Counted from the first letter of the stretch, positions 42,325 to 52,564 are shown. The stretch is 64,000 nucleotides of DNA from Microbacterium terregens (GCF_027922045.1 NZ_BSEX01000003.1:159005-223004), one strand, 5' to 3'. A program made the numbers and translations. The notes: generated from the sequence alone by a model not told the origin.

Positions 42325-43796
42325 TTCACATCCCCCTCGCCCGGCTGGCCGAGCTCGAAATCGGAAACCGGCCGCAGCCGCTTGTCATTGGCGTCGAACA
42401 GCAGCGCGCCATCGACCCACACCTTTTCGGGGCGGGTGTAGACGCTGAACGGATCGCCGTTCCAAAGCACGACATCGGCCATCTTGCCGGGCTTCAGGCT
42501 GCCGGTGACCTGGTCGATGCCGAGCGCACGCGCAGGCGCGATGGCGAGCCAGGTCCAGGCATGTTCGGGGGTGACCGCGATACCGGCGCGGCGCGCCGAG
42601 CCCATCACCTTGGCGACTTCCTGGTTCAGCCGCTGGATGCCGTTCTCGTCGTCCGAATGGATCATCGCGCAGGCACCGGCGCGGTCGAGGATGGCGAGGT
42701 TTTCGCCGACCGCGTCATAGGCCTCCATCTTGAAGCCCCACCAGTCGGCCCAGACCGCCGCACAGGTGCCGTTCGCCTTCAGCAGATCGGCGATCTTGTA
42801 GGCCTCCACCGCGTGGTGGAAGGCGGTCACCTTGTAGCCGAACTCCTTGGCCATATCGAGGACGACGGCCATTTCGTCGGCGCGGTAGCAGTGGTTGTGG
42901 ACGAGAATCTCGCCGTCCAGGACGCCGCGCAGCGTGTCCATGGCGAGGTCGCGATCGGGCGCGTCGCCGCCGTCCTCCTCATACTTGTCCCACTTGCGAT
43001 CATAGGCGCGGGCCTTCGCCCAGGTGGCGCGATCGACCGCGACATTGCCCATGCGGGTCGTCGGCATCCGGCCCTTGCTGCCATAGACGCGCTTGGGGTT
43101 TTCTCCGCAGGCCATCTTGAGGCCATAGGGAGCGCCAGGGAACTTCATCCCCTGCATGGTGCGGGCGTAGACGTTCTTCACCGTCACCGAGCGGCCGCCG
43201 AACAGGTTGGCGGAGCCGGGCAGGATCTGCAGCGTGGTGACCCCGCCGTTCGCGAGCGCGCGGCCGAAGCCGGGGTCCTGCGGCCAGACGCTGTGCTCGG
43301 CCCAGACCTCTGCGGTCACCGGCGCCGACATCTCGTTGCCGTCGGACAGCGCCTCGACGCCGGGCGAGGGATAGTCGCCGAGGTGGCTGTGGACGTCGAT
43401 CACGCCCGGCGTCACCCACTTGCCGGTGCCGTCGATCACGGTCACGCCCTCAGCAGGCGCGATCGACTGGGCGACTTCGACGATCTTGCCGTCGCGGAAC
43501 AGCACGGCGCCGCCGTCGATGCGGCCACCCTCGCCATCATAGATGGTAACGTTGGTGAGGAGCGTCGGCCGGCCGGGATAGGCGCGGTAGGTGGAGGGAT
43601 AGGGATCGTGGTTATACCCCTTGCCCGCGCCGGGCGCCTCGTCGCCCTTGTCCTTCTTGGCGCTGGCCGAACGATCGCCGGCGGTATGCGCCCGCGTCCC
43701 ATCGGCCGCGCAGGCGGCGAGCCCGCCGGCCGCGGCGAGCATCAGCAACGTTCGTAGCAAGCCTGTTCTCCGTTCCTGTCGATGTCGGGCGGTCAT
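42321..43796 (-). CDS. exported amidohydrolase (imidazolonepropionase-like), probable lipoprotein
   Basis: 491 residues from ATG 43796, which overlaps the upstream stop (ATGA). A lipobox LAAC follows a hydrophobic stretch (LLMLAAAGG), so it is probably a lipoprotein. The metal-dependent amidohydrolase fold is intact: WVTPGVIDVHSHLGDYPSPG (HxH), ILVHNHCYRADEM, VTAFHHAVEA, and the aspartate in MIHSDDENGIQRL. The end has LKPGKMADVVLWNGDPFSV. Such exported enzymes often act on peptides or modified amino acids; the substrate is unknown. Confidence 0.85.
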   Translation of the reverse strand: MTARHRQERRTGLLRTLLMLAAAGGLAACAADGTRAHTAGDRSASAKKDKGDEAPGAGKGYNHDPYPSTYRAYPGRPTLLTNVTIYDGEGGRIDGGAVLFRDGKIVEVAQSIAPAEGVTVIDGTGKWVTPGVIDVHSHLGDYPSPGVEALSDGNEMSAPVTAEVWAEHSVWPQDPGFGRALANGGVTTLQILPGSANLFGGRSVTVKNVYARTMQGMKFPGAPYGLKMACGENPKRVYGSKGRMPTTRMGNVAVDRATWAKARAYDRKWDKYEEDGGDAPDRDLAMDTLRGVLDGEILVHNHCYRADEMAVVLDMAKEFGYKVTAFHHAVEAYKIADLLKANGTCAAVWADWWGFKMEAYDAVGENLAILDRAGACAMIHSDDENGIQRLNQEVAKVMGSARRAGIAVTPEHAWTWLAIAPARALGIDQVTGSLKPGKMADVVLWNGDPFSVYTRPEKVWVDGALLFDANDKRLRPVSDFELGQPGEGDVK

Positions 43797-44635
43797 GCGA
43801 ACACCGCCTCCAGATCCTCGCCCACCAGCCCTTCGCGTTCGGACTTGAGCTGGTGGTAGATGGTCGAAAGTCCGGCCGCGCCCATCGCCCCGGTGAGGGT
43901 CGCGACCAGCGTCTGGATGACGATGCTGCCGATCCGGGCGCCGCTGGTCTGGCTGGCGAGCGCGAAGCCCTGGCCCATGCCGCCGAACAGCGACCAAGCC
44001 ACGAACACGACCGCGAAGAGCAGCAGCAGCCGCCAGCGGGCGCCGCGCAGGAGCTCCCCGCTGCGCGCGAAGCTGGCAAAGATGCCGGGACGCTCAGCGA
44101 CCAGGACCGGGAGCACGATCGCCCAGGTCAGCATCAGCACCAGTCCCGGGATGATGAAGAGCATCAAGCCGAAGGCGACACCCACCCACAGCAGCAGCCG
44201 GACGAGAATGGCGGGCAGCAGCAGCCGCAGTCCCTGCGCCAGCGCCGGCCCGAACTGCACCGGCCGCCCGGCAAGCACGTCGAGCGCGATCGCGATCATC
44301 ACGACTTCGCCCAGCGTGCCCACCAGCAGGCTGACCAGCCAGCCGATGCCGAGGGCGGTCAGCACCTGCTCGTCCGGCATGGTGAACATCCGGGCGGTTG
44401 CGTCGAAGCCGAGTGCCGTCTGGAGGGCGGTGGCTGGCAGCGCGATCGTCACCAGGCTGGTCGCCAGCATCGGCAGGCGCGCACGGCCGATCGTCGAGAA
44501 GCTCTGCGAGACCACGTCGGTGATGCGGAAGCGCCAGGGATGTCGCCGCGCCTCGGTACGCGCCGCGAAGATCAGGGCGGCGATGAACAGGAAGGGCAGC
44601 GCAAGCAGCACCACCAACATCAATATGACTGCCAT
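43793..44635 (-). CDS. multipass membrane protein of unknown function
   Basis: 280 residues from ATG 44635 (G-rich ribosome site); the reading frame upstream of it is antisense to the divergent operon. About six membrane segments: VILMLVVLLALPFLFIAALI, LPMLATSLVTIALPA, ALGIGWLVSLLVGTLGEVVM, LLPAILVRLLLWVGVAFGLM, LVLMLTWAIVLPVLV and LLLLFAVVFVAWSLFGGM. The layout resembles glycerophosphodiesterase-type membrane domains. First gene of the amidohydrolase operon, 91 bases from the divergent DUF4129 gene. Confidence 0.75.
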   Translation of the reverse strand: MAVILMLVVLLALPFLFIAALIFAARTEARRHPWRFRITDVVSQSFSTIGRARLPMLATSLVTIALPATALQTALGFDATARMFTMPDEQVLTALGIGWLVSLLVGTLGEVVMIAIALDVLAGRPVQFGPALAQGLRLLLPAILVRLLLWVGVAFGLMLFIIPGLVLMLTWAIVLPVLVAERPGIFASFARSGELLRGARWRLLLLFAVVFVAWSLFGGMGQGFALASQTSGARIGSIVIQTLVATLTGAMGAAGLSTIYHQLKSEREGLVGEDLEAVFA

Positions 44636-44726
44636 GGATCCCCCGCCCCCCGCCGGTTCGCCAAGCCTAGGCGAAAAGCGTTGCGTGTAAATCGGCGATT
44701 TGCTCCAACGGCGCGCAGGGGGACGA

Positions 44727-45389
44727 ATGACGGCACGCGCATCCATGGAGGCCGCATCGGCGGCAGCGCCGCCCGACCCCGCGCGTGTGGCGGAGGCGCA
44801 TCGCGCGATCCTGGCCGACAAGAGCATCCAGTTCGACCTGCCAATGCGGCACATCGAGGCGCGCGAGACGCCCGAGTGGCTGAAGGCGCTGGGCAGAGCG
44901 ATCGCGCGCTTCGTCGCCTGGGTCGGCGACGGCTGGACCGTGATCGGCTGGATCGCGGCGGCAGTAGTGGTTGCGGTGCTGCTGTTCGCGCTGGTTCCGG
45001 GGTTGCGGGACTGGGTCCTCTCGATCGTCCGGCGCGGCCGCAGCGACGTGGACGAGACGCCGCAATGGGCGCCGACGGAGCGCCAGGCCCGCGCGCTACT
45101 GGAAGAGGCGGACGCGCTGGCGGCCGGCGGCCGCTATGACGAGGCGGTGCACCTGATCCTGTTCCGCAGCATCGACGACATTGCCGCCTGGCGCGGCGAG
45201 CTAGTGCGCCCCTCCTCTACCAGCCGCGACATCGCGCGGGCCGAGGGGCTACCAGGCGAGGCGCGCGGGGTGTTCGCGCGGATCGTGGCGGCGGTGGAGC
45301 GCAGCTGGTTCGGCGGGCGTGCGCTGGAGGCGGGCGACTGGGAAGCGGCCCGTGCGGATTACGCTCGGTTCGCACTGAAGACCGCATGA
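44727..45389 (+). CDS. DUF4129 domain membrane protein
   Basis: 220 residues from ATG 44727 after an AGGGGGA ribosome site. One membrane segment near residue 75 (WIAAAVVVAVLLFALVPGL), with a C-terminal DUF4129 domain (ARALLEEADALAAGGRYDEA, VHLILFRSIDDIAAWRGEL, GALEAGDWEAARADYARF-like ending). The same domain ends many transglutaminase-type proteins of MoxR operons. First gene of a six-gene operon; overlaps the next by 4 bases. Confidence 0.82.
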   Translation: MTARASMEAASAAAPPDPARVAEAHRAILADKSIQFDLPMRHIEARETPEWLKALGRAIARFVAWVGDGWTVIGWIAAAVVVAVLLFALVPGLRDWVLSIVRRGRSDVDETPQWAPTERQARALLEEADALAAGGRYDEAVHLILFRSIDDIAAWRGELVRPSSTSRDIARAEGLPGEARGVFARIVAAVERSWFGGRALEAGDWEAARADYARFALKTA

Positions 45390-46618
45390 GCGCGACACCC
45401 GAGCCCTTTGCGCGGCGCACCGCGATCGTGCTGGTGGTGGTCGGCACGCTGCTGGCGCTGGCGGCGATCCTGCTCAACGGCTTTTCCGACGTGCTGTCGC
45501 GCCAGCTGGGCTCGCTTCCGGCGGCCGACGAGAAGCATGGCGCCGGCTATTATGCCCTTCGCCAGCTGGTCGACCGCACCGGCGGTGGCGGATCGCTGGT
45601 GGCCGATCCGGACGATCTGGCCGCGATGCCCGAATTGGCGGTGCTGACGCCGGCGATCGACACCCAGCCCGAGCAGGTGGCCAGGCTGGTGCAGGCGCGC
45701 GAGGCACATGCGGCCGCGGCGGAGGAGGAAGACGCAGAGGAGAGCGGCGACTTTCCGACGCTGATCGTGCTGCCCAAGTGGCACGTGTCGGCGCTGCCGT
45801 TACAGCCCAATCGGGTGCAGCGCGTGGGGCTGCTGAGTTCCGAGAAGGTCGCAGCGCTGGTGCCCGCCAAGGCTGTCGACACCACCTATGGCGCGACGCA
45901 GGAGATGCGCAGCGCCCCGGGCTGGAAGCTCCGCCCCTTCCTGGCGCCCCGGTATCTTAGCGCCGTAACAGGCAAGACACTGGTCCCGGTCCTGCGGGAC
46001 CAGGACGGGGCGGCAGTGCTGGCGCGAATCGGGCGGACGAACACCTATGTGCTCTCCGACCCGGACCTCCTCAACAATGCCGCGCTCAAGCACCCGCAGA
46101 ATGCGCAGGCGGCGATCGCGCTGCTCGCGGCCCTCGACCCGAAATATCCGGGTGCGGCCGTGTTCGACGCGTCGCTGCATTATGGCCCAGGCGACCGCAA
46201 CCTGGTGAAGCTGCTGTTCACGCCGCCGTTCCTGGCGGCGACCCTGGCGATGATCGCCGCCGCCGTGCTGGCGGGACTTGCGACCGCGGTGCGGTTCGGG
46301 CCGGTGCTGCGCGAGCGGCGGGCGGTGGCGCTTGGGAAAGCGGCGCTGATCGACAACATCGCCGCCCTCACCCGCTTGTCCGGCAGAACGCTCTCGGCCG
46401 GGGGGCGCTACGCCGACATCGCGCGCGAGGGGCTGGTTCGCACCATGGACCTGCCGCGCGACCTGGACGAGGCCGGCGTGCTGGAGCGCCTCGACCGGCT
46501 GGGCGACCGCCCCGCCCCCTATTCGCAGATCGACCATCGCCTGCGCACCGCCCGCACAGAAGCGGAGCTGGTGGCGGCGGCCCGACAACTCCACGCATGG
46601 AAGGACGCATTGGCATGA
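45386..46618 (+). CDS. DUF4350 domain membrane protein
   Basis: 410 residues. A membrane segment near the N terminus ([19 protein letters not shown]) is followed by a periplasmic DUF4350-type domain ([57 protein letters not shown]). A second membrane segment lies near residue 290 ([20 protein letters not shown]), then a cytosolic helical tail. It overlaps DUF4129 and moxR by 4 bases each. Confidence 0.8.
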   Translation: MSATPEPFARRTAIVLVVVGTLLALAAILLNGFSDVLSRQLGSLPAADEKHGAGYYALRQLVDRTGGGGSLVADPDDLAAMPELAVLTPAIDTQPEQVARLVQAREAHAAAAEEEDAEESGDFPTLIVLPKWHVSALPLQPNRVQRVGLLSSEKVAALVPAKAVDTTYGATQEMRSAPGWKLRPFLAPRYLSAVTGKTLVPVLRDQDGAAVLARIGRTNTYVLSDPDLLNNAALKHPQNAQAAIALLAALDPKYPGAAVFDASLHYGPGDRNLVKLLFTPPFLAATLAMIAAAVLAGLATAVRFGPVLRERRAVALGKAALIDNIAALTRLSGRTLSAGGRYADIAREGLVRTMDLPRDLDEAGVLERLDRLGDRPAPYSQIDHRLRTARTEAELVAAARQLHAWKDALA

Positions 46619-47571
46619 CGCTCGAAGAGGTCCGGTCGCTCGGACAGGCGATCGACCGCGAGATCGCAAAGGCCGTGGTGGACCAGGGACCGGTGGTGCG
46701 CTTCCTGGCGATCGCGCTGTTTTCCGCCGGCCATGTGCTGCTGGAGGGGCCGCCGGGCACCGCCAAGACGCTGCTGGCACAGAGCTTCGCCCGTTCGCTG
46801 AGCCTGGACTTCGGGCGCATCCAGTTCACGCCCGACCTGATGCCCGGCGACATCATCGGCGCGAACCTGTTCAACTTCCAGACGTCCAGCTTCGCGCTCA
46901 CCCGCGGCCCGGTGTTCTGCGAGCTGCTGCTGGCCGACGAAATCAACCGCACCCCGCCCAAGACGCAAGCGGCGCTCTTGGAGGCGATGCAGGAGCGCGC
47001 GATCACCACCGACGGCCGTACCGAGCGGCTGTCGGATCGCTTCACCGTGGTCGCGACCCAGAACCCGATCGAGCAGCAGGGCGTCTATCCGCTGCCCGAG
47101 GCGCAGCTCGACCGCTTCTTGTTCAAGCTGTCGATCGGCTGGCCGTCCGAGGAATCGGAGCGCGCGATCGTCGCGCAGTACGGCAACCGCACCGGTACGC
47201 CGCGGCCCGAGGACTCGGGCGTGCAGCCGGTCGCGGGTGCCGCGGAGATTGCAGCCGCCATTGCTGCGGTGTCGGAGGTACGACTGGTCGATCCGGTGAT
47301 CGACTATATCGTGCGGCTGGTGCGGGCGACCCGCGAGCATCCCGATATCGCGAGCGGCGCCTCCCCGCGCGCCGCATCGGCCATGGCCGCGGCAGCGCGG
47401 GCCGCAGCGGCGCTGGAGGGGCGTGACTATGTCATCCCCGACGACGTGAAGCTGCTCGCTCCGGCGCTGCTGCGCCACCGGCTGATCCTGTCGCCTGCGG
47501 CCGAGATCGACGGGCGGCGGATCGACGATGTCGTCACCGGGCTGATCGACGCGACCGAGGCGCCGCGTTGA
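46615..47571 (+). CDS. MoxR family AAA+ ATPase
   Basis: 318 residues from ATG 46615 (overlap ATGA with the previous stop). The AAA+ core has Walker [21 protein letters not shown], Walker [21 protein letters not shown] and sensor 1 [14 protein letters not shown], with the lid containing [18 protein letters not shown]. MoxR ATPases act as chaperones for partner proteins with von Willebrand-type domains, here likely the DUF58 protein encoded next. Confidence 0.92.
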   Translation: MTLEEVRSLGQAIDREIAKAVVDQGPVVRFLAIALFSAGHVLLEGPPGTAKTLLAQSFARSLSLDFGRIQFTPDLMPGDIIGANLFNFQTSSFALTRGPVFCELLLADEINRTPPKTQAALLEAMQERAITTDGRTERLSDRFTVVATQNPIEQQGVYPLPEAQLDRFLFKLSIGWPSEESERAIVAQYGNRTGTPRPEDSGVQPVAGAAEIAAAIAAVSEVRLVDPVIDYIVRLVRATREHPDIASGASPRAASAMAAAARAAAALEGRDYVIPDDVKLLAPALLRHRLILSPAAEIDGRRIDDVVTGLIDATEAPR

Positions 47572-48839
47572 TCTATCCCACCCAGCGCGCGGTGTGGCTG
47601 GTGGCCGCGGCGGCGCCGGTGGCGCTCGCCGTCGGCATCGTCGCGCCGGGCGCCTGGGTGGCAGCACTCGGCTGGGTGGCGCTGATGCTGGTGCTGGTGG
47701 TGGTCGACGCGCTGCTGGCGCCACGGCTCGGCAGCGCCCGGCTGTCGATCGCGACCCCGGCGGCAATTCACGTCGGCGAGACGTTCGACCTCGCACCGCG
47801 ACTGGAGCAGGACACGCGCGTGTTGCCTGCTGCCTTTGCCGCCGAAATTGCGGGACCGCTGGAGCGCGAGGGGTCACGCACCAGCACCCGCTTCCGGGCC
47901 GTCCGGCGCGGGCGCGCAGTCGTGGAAGCGCTATGGGCGCGCCATGCCGGGCCGATGGGGCTCGCCTGGCGACAGACGCGCCGGCCGGGCGGCCAGGCGA
48001 TCGCCGTCATGCCCGACATCCGCCCGGTCCGCGACGAGGGGATGCGCCAGTATCTCAACAGCCAGCATACCGGCCTGCGCATGCGGCGCGACAGCGGCGA
48101 GGGGCAGGAATTCCAGGTACTCACCGACTTCCAGCCCGGCATGGAACGGCGCACCATTGACTGGAAGGCGTCGGCCAAGCACGCGTCGCTGCTTGCCCGC
48201 GAGTACCAGACGGAGCGCGACAATGCGGTGGTGTTCGCGGTCGATGCGGGGCGCGCGATGAGCGACCCGGTCGGCGGCGTGCCGCGGGTCGACCGCGCCG
48301 TCTCGGCAGCGCTGCTCGCGGCATTCGTGGCGCTGAAGTCGGGCGACCGGGTGCGGCTCTATTCCTTTGCCGCTCGGCCGCAGGTGGATTCGGGCACGCT
48401 GTCGGGCACGCGCGGCTTTGCGCGGCTGCACCACGCCGCGGCCGACATCGACTATGGCACCGACGAGAGCAACTACACGTTGTCGCTGGTGACGCTGGAC
48501 TCGCGACTGGAGCGGCGTTCGCTGGTGGTGCTGTTCACGGAGTTCACCGACCCCACCAGCGCGGAACTGATGCTTGCCGCCGCCCAGCGCATGTTGAAGC
48601 GCCACCGGCTGCTGTTCGTGCTGTTCCGCGACGAAGAGCTGGAGGGAATCCAGGATGCCGAGCCGAAGGATGCCGACGATGTGGTGCGCGCGACCGTCGC
48701 CCATGCGCTGCTGCGCGAGCGGCGGATCGTGATCGAACGGCTGCGGCGGATGGGCGTGGACGTGATCGAGGCGCCGGCCGAGGCGATGGCGCTCCGGCTG
48801 GTCGAGCGCTATCTCCGCCACCGGGAGCGGGTGGCATGA
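47568..48839 (+). CDS. DUF58 domain protein
   Basis: 423 residues, starting at TTG 47568 that overlaps the moxR stop (TTGA). Two N-terminal membrane segments ([36 protein letters not shown]) are followed by a DUF58 domain with the signature [20 protein letters not shown] then [18 protein letters not shown], and a von Willebrand-like fold ([18 protein letters not shown]). It is the standard partner of MoxR ATPases. Confidence 0.9.
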   Translation: MIYPTQRAVWLVAAAAPVALAVGIVAPGAWVAALGWVALMLVLVVVDALLAPRLGSARLSIATPAAIHVGETFDLAPRLEQDTRVLPAAFAAEIAGPLEREGSRTSTRFRAVRRGRAVVEALWARHAGPMGLAWRQTRRPGGQAIAVMPDIRPVRDEGMRQYLNSQHTGLRMRRDSGEGQEFQVLTDFQPGMERRTIDWKASAKHASLLAREYQTERDNAVVFAVDAGRAMSDPVGGVPRVDRAVSAALLAAFVALKSGDRVRLYSFAARPQVDSGTLSGTRGFARLHHAAADIDYGTDESNYTLSLVTLDSRLERRSLVVLFTEFTDPTSAELMLAAAQRMLKRHRLLFVLFRDEELEGIQDAEPKDADDVVRATVAHALLRERRIVIERLRRMGVDVIEAPAEAMALRLVERYLRHRERVA

Positions 48840-49831
48840 ACGCGCCACTGTTCGCCAGCCGCCACTTCCGTGCCGAGCGCGAGGCTGACTGGGCGCGGCT
48901 GGAGGCGCTGCTCGACGTCGTCGAGAGCAAGAGCCCCCGGCGCCTTTCCGAAGAGGACTTGTTCGAGCTGCCGCGGCTGTACCGCGCGACCTTGTCGGCG
49001 CTGTCGGTGGCGCGCGAGACGTCGCTGGATGCGTCGCTGGTCGACTATCTCGAGCGGCTGTCGACCCGCGCCTATTTCGTGCTCTACGGCTGCCGCGCGC
49101 CGTGGGGGCGGCAGATCGTCGATTTCTTTGCGCGCGGGCTGCCGCAGGCGGTGCGCACGCTGTGGCCCGAGATCCTGGTGGCGACGCTGCTCACCATTTT
49201 GAGCGCTGTTACCGCTTACGCCTTGATCCGCGCCGAACCCGCGTGGTTCGGCGCGATCATGCCATCCGAGATGGCGAGCGGCCGCGACATGAGCGCCTCC
49301 ACCGAGTTCCTGCGCAAGTCGCTCTACGACAAGCCGGAGGATGGCGGGCTGGAGGTGTTCGCGGCCTTTCTGTTCACCCACAACGCGCAGGTCTCGTTCC
49401 TGTGCTTTGCGCTGGGCTTTGCGCTCGGCATTCCGACGCTGATCCTGCTGGTGCAGAACGGCGCGATGCTGGGCGCGATCTTCGCGGTCTATACGCCGCA
49501 TGGCCTCGCGCCCGGGCTGTTCGGCTGGCTGATGATTCATGGATCGACCGAGCTGAGCGCCATCGTCCTGGCGGCCGCCGCAGGGCTGCGGATCGGCCAC
49601 ACCATCGCCTTTCCGGGCGAACGCGGACGCGTCGCTGCCGCAGGGGCGGCCGGCCGGACCGCCGCCACCGTGATGCTGGGCGTCATCCTGATGCTGCTGG
49701 TGGCCGGCCTGCTGGAGGGGTTCGCGCGCCAGCTGGTGACCAGCGACAGCGCACGCTACGCCATCGCCGGTGCGATGTTCGCCCTGTGGGTCGGCTATTT
49801 CAGCCTCGTCGGGCGCCGTCGCCGTGGCTAG
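48836..49831 (+). CDS. SpoIIM-like (stage II sporulation protein M family) membrane protein
   Basis: 331 residues. A helical cytosolic N terminus (ERLSTRAYFVLYGCRAP) is followed by about five membrane segments (including ILVATLLTILSAVTAYAL, VSFLCFALGFALGIPTLILL, TVMLGVILMLLVAGLLEGF). The SpoIIM family pattern is seen in the loop LAPGLFGWLMIHGSTELSAI with its HGxxE core. No sporulation genes are nearby: the family is widely linked to MoxR operons in non-sporulators. It overlaps the preceding gene by 4 bases and the next by 8. Confidence 0.85.
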   Translation: MNAPLFASRHFRAEREADWARLEALLDVVESKSPRRLSEEDLFELPRLYRATLSALSVARETSLDASLVDYLERLSTRAYFVLYGCRAPWGRQIVDFFARGLPQAVRTLWPEILVATLLTILSAVTAYALIRAEPAWFGAIMPSEMASGRDMSASTEFLRKSLYDKPEDGGLEVFAAFLFTHNAQVSFLCFALGFALGIPTLILLVQNGAMLGAIFAVYTPHGLAPGLFGWLMIHGSTELSAIVLAAAAGLRIGHTIAFPGERGRVAAAGAAGRTAATVMLGVILMLLVAGLLEGFARQLVTSDSARYAIAGAMFALWVGYFSLVGRRRRG

Positions 49832-50705
49832 GCGCCCGCGCAAGCCGCGCCCGCCGCTGTCGCTCGACCGTGCGCTGGTGACGCCCGAGGGGGTGACCCT
49901 TCACGTGCGGCTGGGAAGCGGTGGCGCCCGCGCGGGCGCGCTGGTGCTGGACCTGCTGGTCATGCTGGCGATCCTGGTCGGCTTCACCCTGCTGGTGGTG
50001 CTGCTCGCCCAAGCGGGAGGAACCGCGACCGGCCCGCTGCTGATGGTCGTGTGGCTGCTCGGCTTCTTCCTGCTGCGCAACTTCTACTTCGTGGCGTTCG
50101 AGGCGGGCGGGCGCGCGGCGACGCCGGGCAAGCGGATGCAGAAGCTGCGGGTGGTGGCGCGGGACGGGGGGCGGCTGACCCCGACGGCCGTGCTGGCGCG
50201 CAACCTGATGCGCGAGGTCGAGCTGTTCCTGCCGCTGAGCTTCCTCCCCTTTGCCTTTGCGGAAGGGACGATCGACGGTTGGGTCGGCTTCCTGGCGCTC
50301 GGCTGGGCGTGCCTGTTTCTGTTCTTCCTCCTGTTCAACCGCGACCGGATGCGCGCAGGCGACCTGGTGGCGGGCACCTGGGTGGTGGAGAACGAGCGCG
50401 GGCAGATCGGCGCGGAGCTGCTCGATCCCGCCGCGCTGGAGGGCGATCGCTATCGCTTCGCGCCGCACGAACTCGCCGCCTATGGCGCATTCGAGTTGCA
50501 CAAGCTTGAGGACGTGCTGCGCCGGAACGACCGGCACGACCAGTTCATGGTGGCGCGCACCATCCGCATCAAGCTCGGCCGCAACCCCGACGAGGGCTAT
50601 GACCGCGAGTTCCTGGAGGCCTATTACGCAGCGCTGCGGCTGGAGCTCGAACGCAAGCTCCTGTTCGGCAAGCGCAAGAAGGACAAGCACGACCAGCAGG
50701 GTTGA
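49824..50705 (+). CDS. RDD family membrane protein
   Basis: 293 residues from GTG 49824. The RDD domain begins with ARAGALVLDLLVMLAILVGF and has three membrane segments, with the conserved TPGKRMQKLRVVARDGGRLT between them and FNRDRMRAGDLVAGTWVVEN after the third. A cytosolic C-terminal region of about 115 residues (YRFAPHELAAYGAFELHKLE, DVLRRNDRHDQFM) is not typical of the minimal family. Last gene of the MoxR operon. Confidence 0.85.
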   Translation: MARRPRKPRPPLSLDRALVTPEGVTLHVRLGSGGARAGALVLDLLVMLAILVGFTLLVVLLAQAGGTATGPLLMVVWLLGFFLLRNFYFVAFEAGGRAATPGKRMQKLRVVARDGGRLTPTAVLARNLMREVELFLPLSFLPFAFAEGTIDGWVGFLALGWACLFLFFLLFNRDRMRAGDLVAGTWVVENERGQIGAELLDPAALEGDRYRFAPHELAAYGAFELHKLEDVLRRNDRHDQFMVARTIRIKLGRNPDEGYDREFLEAYYAALRLELERKLLFGKRKKDKHDQQG

Positions 50706-50720
50706 GGAGGAGGCAGTCCG

Positions 50721-51275
50721 ATGGAAGGCACTCAGGGGAACGCAGAGATCGAGACCGAGCGCCTGACCCTTGCCCGCCCGACGCTCGCGGACCTGGACGA
50801 CAGCCATGCGATGCTGAGCGATGCGGGCGTGATGGCCTTCATCGGGGGGCAGCCGATCCGCCGCGAGGATGCGTGGAACAAGCTGCTGCGCAACATCGGC
50901 CACTGGACGGCCTTTGGCTACGGCATCTTCACCGTCCGCGAGAAGGACGGCGGACGCTTCCTGGGCGAAGTGGGAATCGCCCATTTCGCGCGCGGGTTCG
51001 GCGCCGCCTTCGATCCCTTTCCGGAAGCCGCATGGATCCTGGCGGCGCAAGGCCATGGCAGGGGCTATGCCACGGAAGCCGTGCAGGCAGCGCATGCGTG
51101 GATGGCCGAGGTGCATGGCGCCGAACGCACGGTGTGCCTCATCCACCCCGACAATTTGCCATCGCGGCGGGTGGCGGAGAAGCTCGGCTACCGGCGCTTC
51201 GGCGAGGTCCACTATCGTGACGCGCCGGGCATTCTGTTCGAACGGGGCGGGCTCGGCGCTGAGGTGACACCGTAG
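50721..51275 (+). CDS. GNAT family N-acetyltransferase (RimJ/RimL type)
   Basis: 184 residues. N-terminal TERLTLARPTLADLDD is typical of the RimJ/RimL-like GNAT group. The acetyl-CoA-binding region is seen as AWILAAQGHGRGYATEAVQA, and the C-terminal block as IHPDNLPSRRVAEKLGYRRF. The acceptor substrate is unknown. It starts 15 bases after the RDD gene, so read-through expression is possible. Confidence 0.87.
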   Translation: MEGTQGNAEIETERLTLARPTLADLDDSHAMLSDAGVMAFIGGQPIRREDAWNKLLRNIGHWTAFGYGIFTVREKDGGRFLGEVGIAHFARGFGAAFDPFPEAAWILAAQGHGRGYATEAVQAAHAWMAEVHGAERTVCLIHPDNLPSRRVAEKLGYRRFGEVHYRDAPGILFERGGLGAEVTP

Positions 51276-51288
51276 CAAGAGCTTATCC

Positions 51289-51385
51289 GTACCCCGGCGA
51301 AGGCCGGGGTCCAGTTGCGGTGCAATCGCGATGTGCCACGCGCCTCAACCGTCCCCCATCTGGGCCCCGGCCTTCGCCGGGGTAC
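51289..51385. repeat. dispersed inverted repeat with GTACCCCGGCGAAGGCCGGGG ends, copy C
   Basis: A 97-base element whose ends GTACCCCGGCGAAGGCCGGG and its complement are themselves small palindromes, with a unique centre of about 55 bases. The same end sequences flank the element at 61673-61865. It lies between the acetyltransferase gene and dinB. Confidence 0.8.
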
Positions 51386-51484
51386 GGGCTCACCGCGGCT
51401 TTGATGCCGGCACCATGATAGCGAAGAGCCACCAAGGTTGGCGGGTGACATCGGGGACGTTTGTTCCTATCCTGTTCGCGTGCC

Positions 51485-52564
51485 ATGACCCGCAAGATCA
51501 TCCATGTCGACATGGACGCCTTTTTCGCGTCGGTGGAGCAGCGCGACGCGCCGGAGCTGCGCGGGCGGCCCGTGGCGGTGGGCGGCTCGAGCGGGCGCGG
51601 GGTGGTCGCGGCGGCGAGCTACGAGGCGCGGCGCTTCGGGGTACGCTCGGCGATGCCCTCGGCGCGGGCGATCCGGCAGTGCCCGGAACTGGTGTTCGTG
51701 CGGCCGCGCTTCGACGTCTATCGCGCAGTGTCGCAGCAGATCCGCGCGATCTTTCACAGCTATACGCCGCTGGTCGAGCCGCTGTCGCTGGACGAGGCCT
51801 ATCTGGACGTGACCGAAAACCTCGCGGGGCTGCCGTCCGCGACCGAGACGGCGCTGGAGATCCGGCGGCGCATCCGCGAGGAAACCGGCCTCACCGCGTC
51901 GGCCGGCATCTCCTACAACAAATTCCTGGCGAAGCTCGCCTCCGACGCCAACAAGCCCGACGGGCAGTGCGTCATCCCGCCGGGTGCGGGCGAGGCGTTC
52001 GTCGCCAAGCTGGAGGTGGGGCGTTTCCACGGCATCGGCCCGCGTACGGCCGAGAAGATGGCCGGGCTCGGCATCCACACCGGCGCCGACCTGCGCGCAA
52101 AGGAGCTGCCATGGCTGCGCGCGCACTTCGGCAAGTCGGGCGAATGGTATTACCGCGTCGCCCGCGGCGAGGACCACCGCGCCGTTACGCCGGACCGGGT
52201 GCGCAAGTCGTCGGGGTCGGAAACCACCTACGCCATCAACCTCGTCACGCCCGAGGCGGTGGAGGACGGCATCCGCGCAATGGCCGACGATGTCTGGGAA
52301 TGGTGCGAACGCACGCGCAGTTCCGGCCGCACCGTGACGACCAAGATCCGCTTCGCCGACTTCCGCACCCTGACGCGCAGCCGCAGCCTGGCCGAGCCGG
52401 TCGGCGACCGGGAAACGCTGCACGCGATCGCGGTGGAGCTGGTGCGCGGGCTCTATCCGCTGCCGATGGGGGTGCGGCTGCTGGGCGTCACCCTCTCCAA
52501 CCTCGGCCCCCTGCCCGATCCGGCGACACCCGGCGTGCAGATGGCGTTGGACTTGGCGCGATGA
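51485..52564 (+). CDS. dinB: DNA polymerase IV (Y family)
   Basis: 359 residues from ATG 51485. The catalytic residues are visible in HVDMDAFFASVEQRD (first aspartate) and LSLDEAYLDVT (second aspartate and glutamate). The thumb helix-hairpin-helix has FHGIGPRTAEKMAGLGIHTG, and the little-finger domain has TTKIRFADFRTLTRS. No C-terminal beta-clamp motif is obvious beyond VQMALDL. An error-prone translesion polymerase; no LexA box is recognisable upstream. Confidence 0.93.
   Translation: MTRKIIHVDMDAFFASVEQRDAPELRGRPVAVGGSSGRGVVAAASYEARRFGVRSAMPSARAIRQCPELVFVRPRFDVYRAVSQQIRAIFHSYTPLVEPLSLDEAYLDVTENLAGLPSATETALEIRRRIREETGLTASAGISYNKFLAKLASDANKPDGQCVIPPGAGEAFVAKLEVGRFHGIGPRTAEKMAGLGIHTGADLRAKELPWLRAHFGKSGEWYYRVARGEDHRAVTPDRVRKSSGSETTYAINLVTPEAVEDGIRAMADDVWEWCERTRSSGRTVTTKIRFADFRTLTRSRSLAEPVGDRETLHAIAVELVRGLYPLPMGVRLLGVTLSNLGPLPDPATPGVQMALDLAR

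Noticed and set aside
44636..44854. An upstream extension of 73 codons for the multipass membrane protein gene
   Set aside because: It would run antisense into the divergent DUF4129 gene. ATG 44635 has a ribosome site and begins exactly at the first membrane segment.
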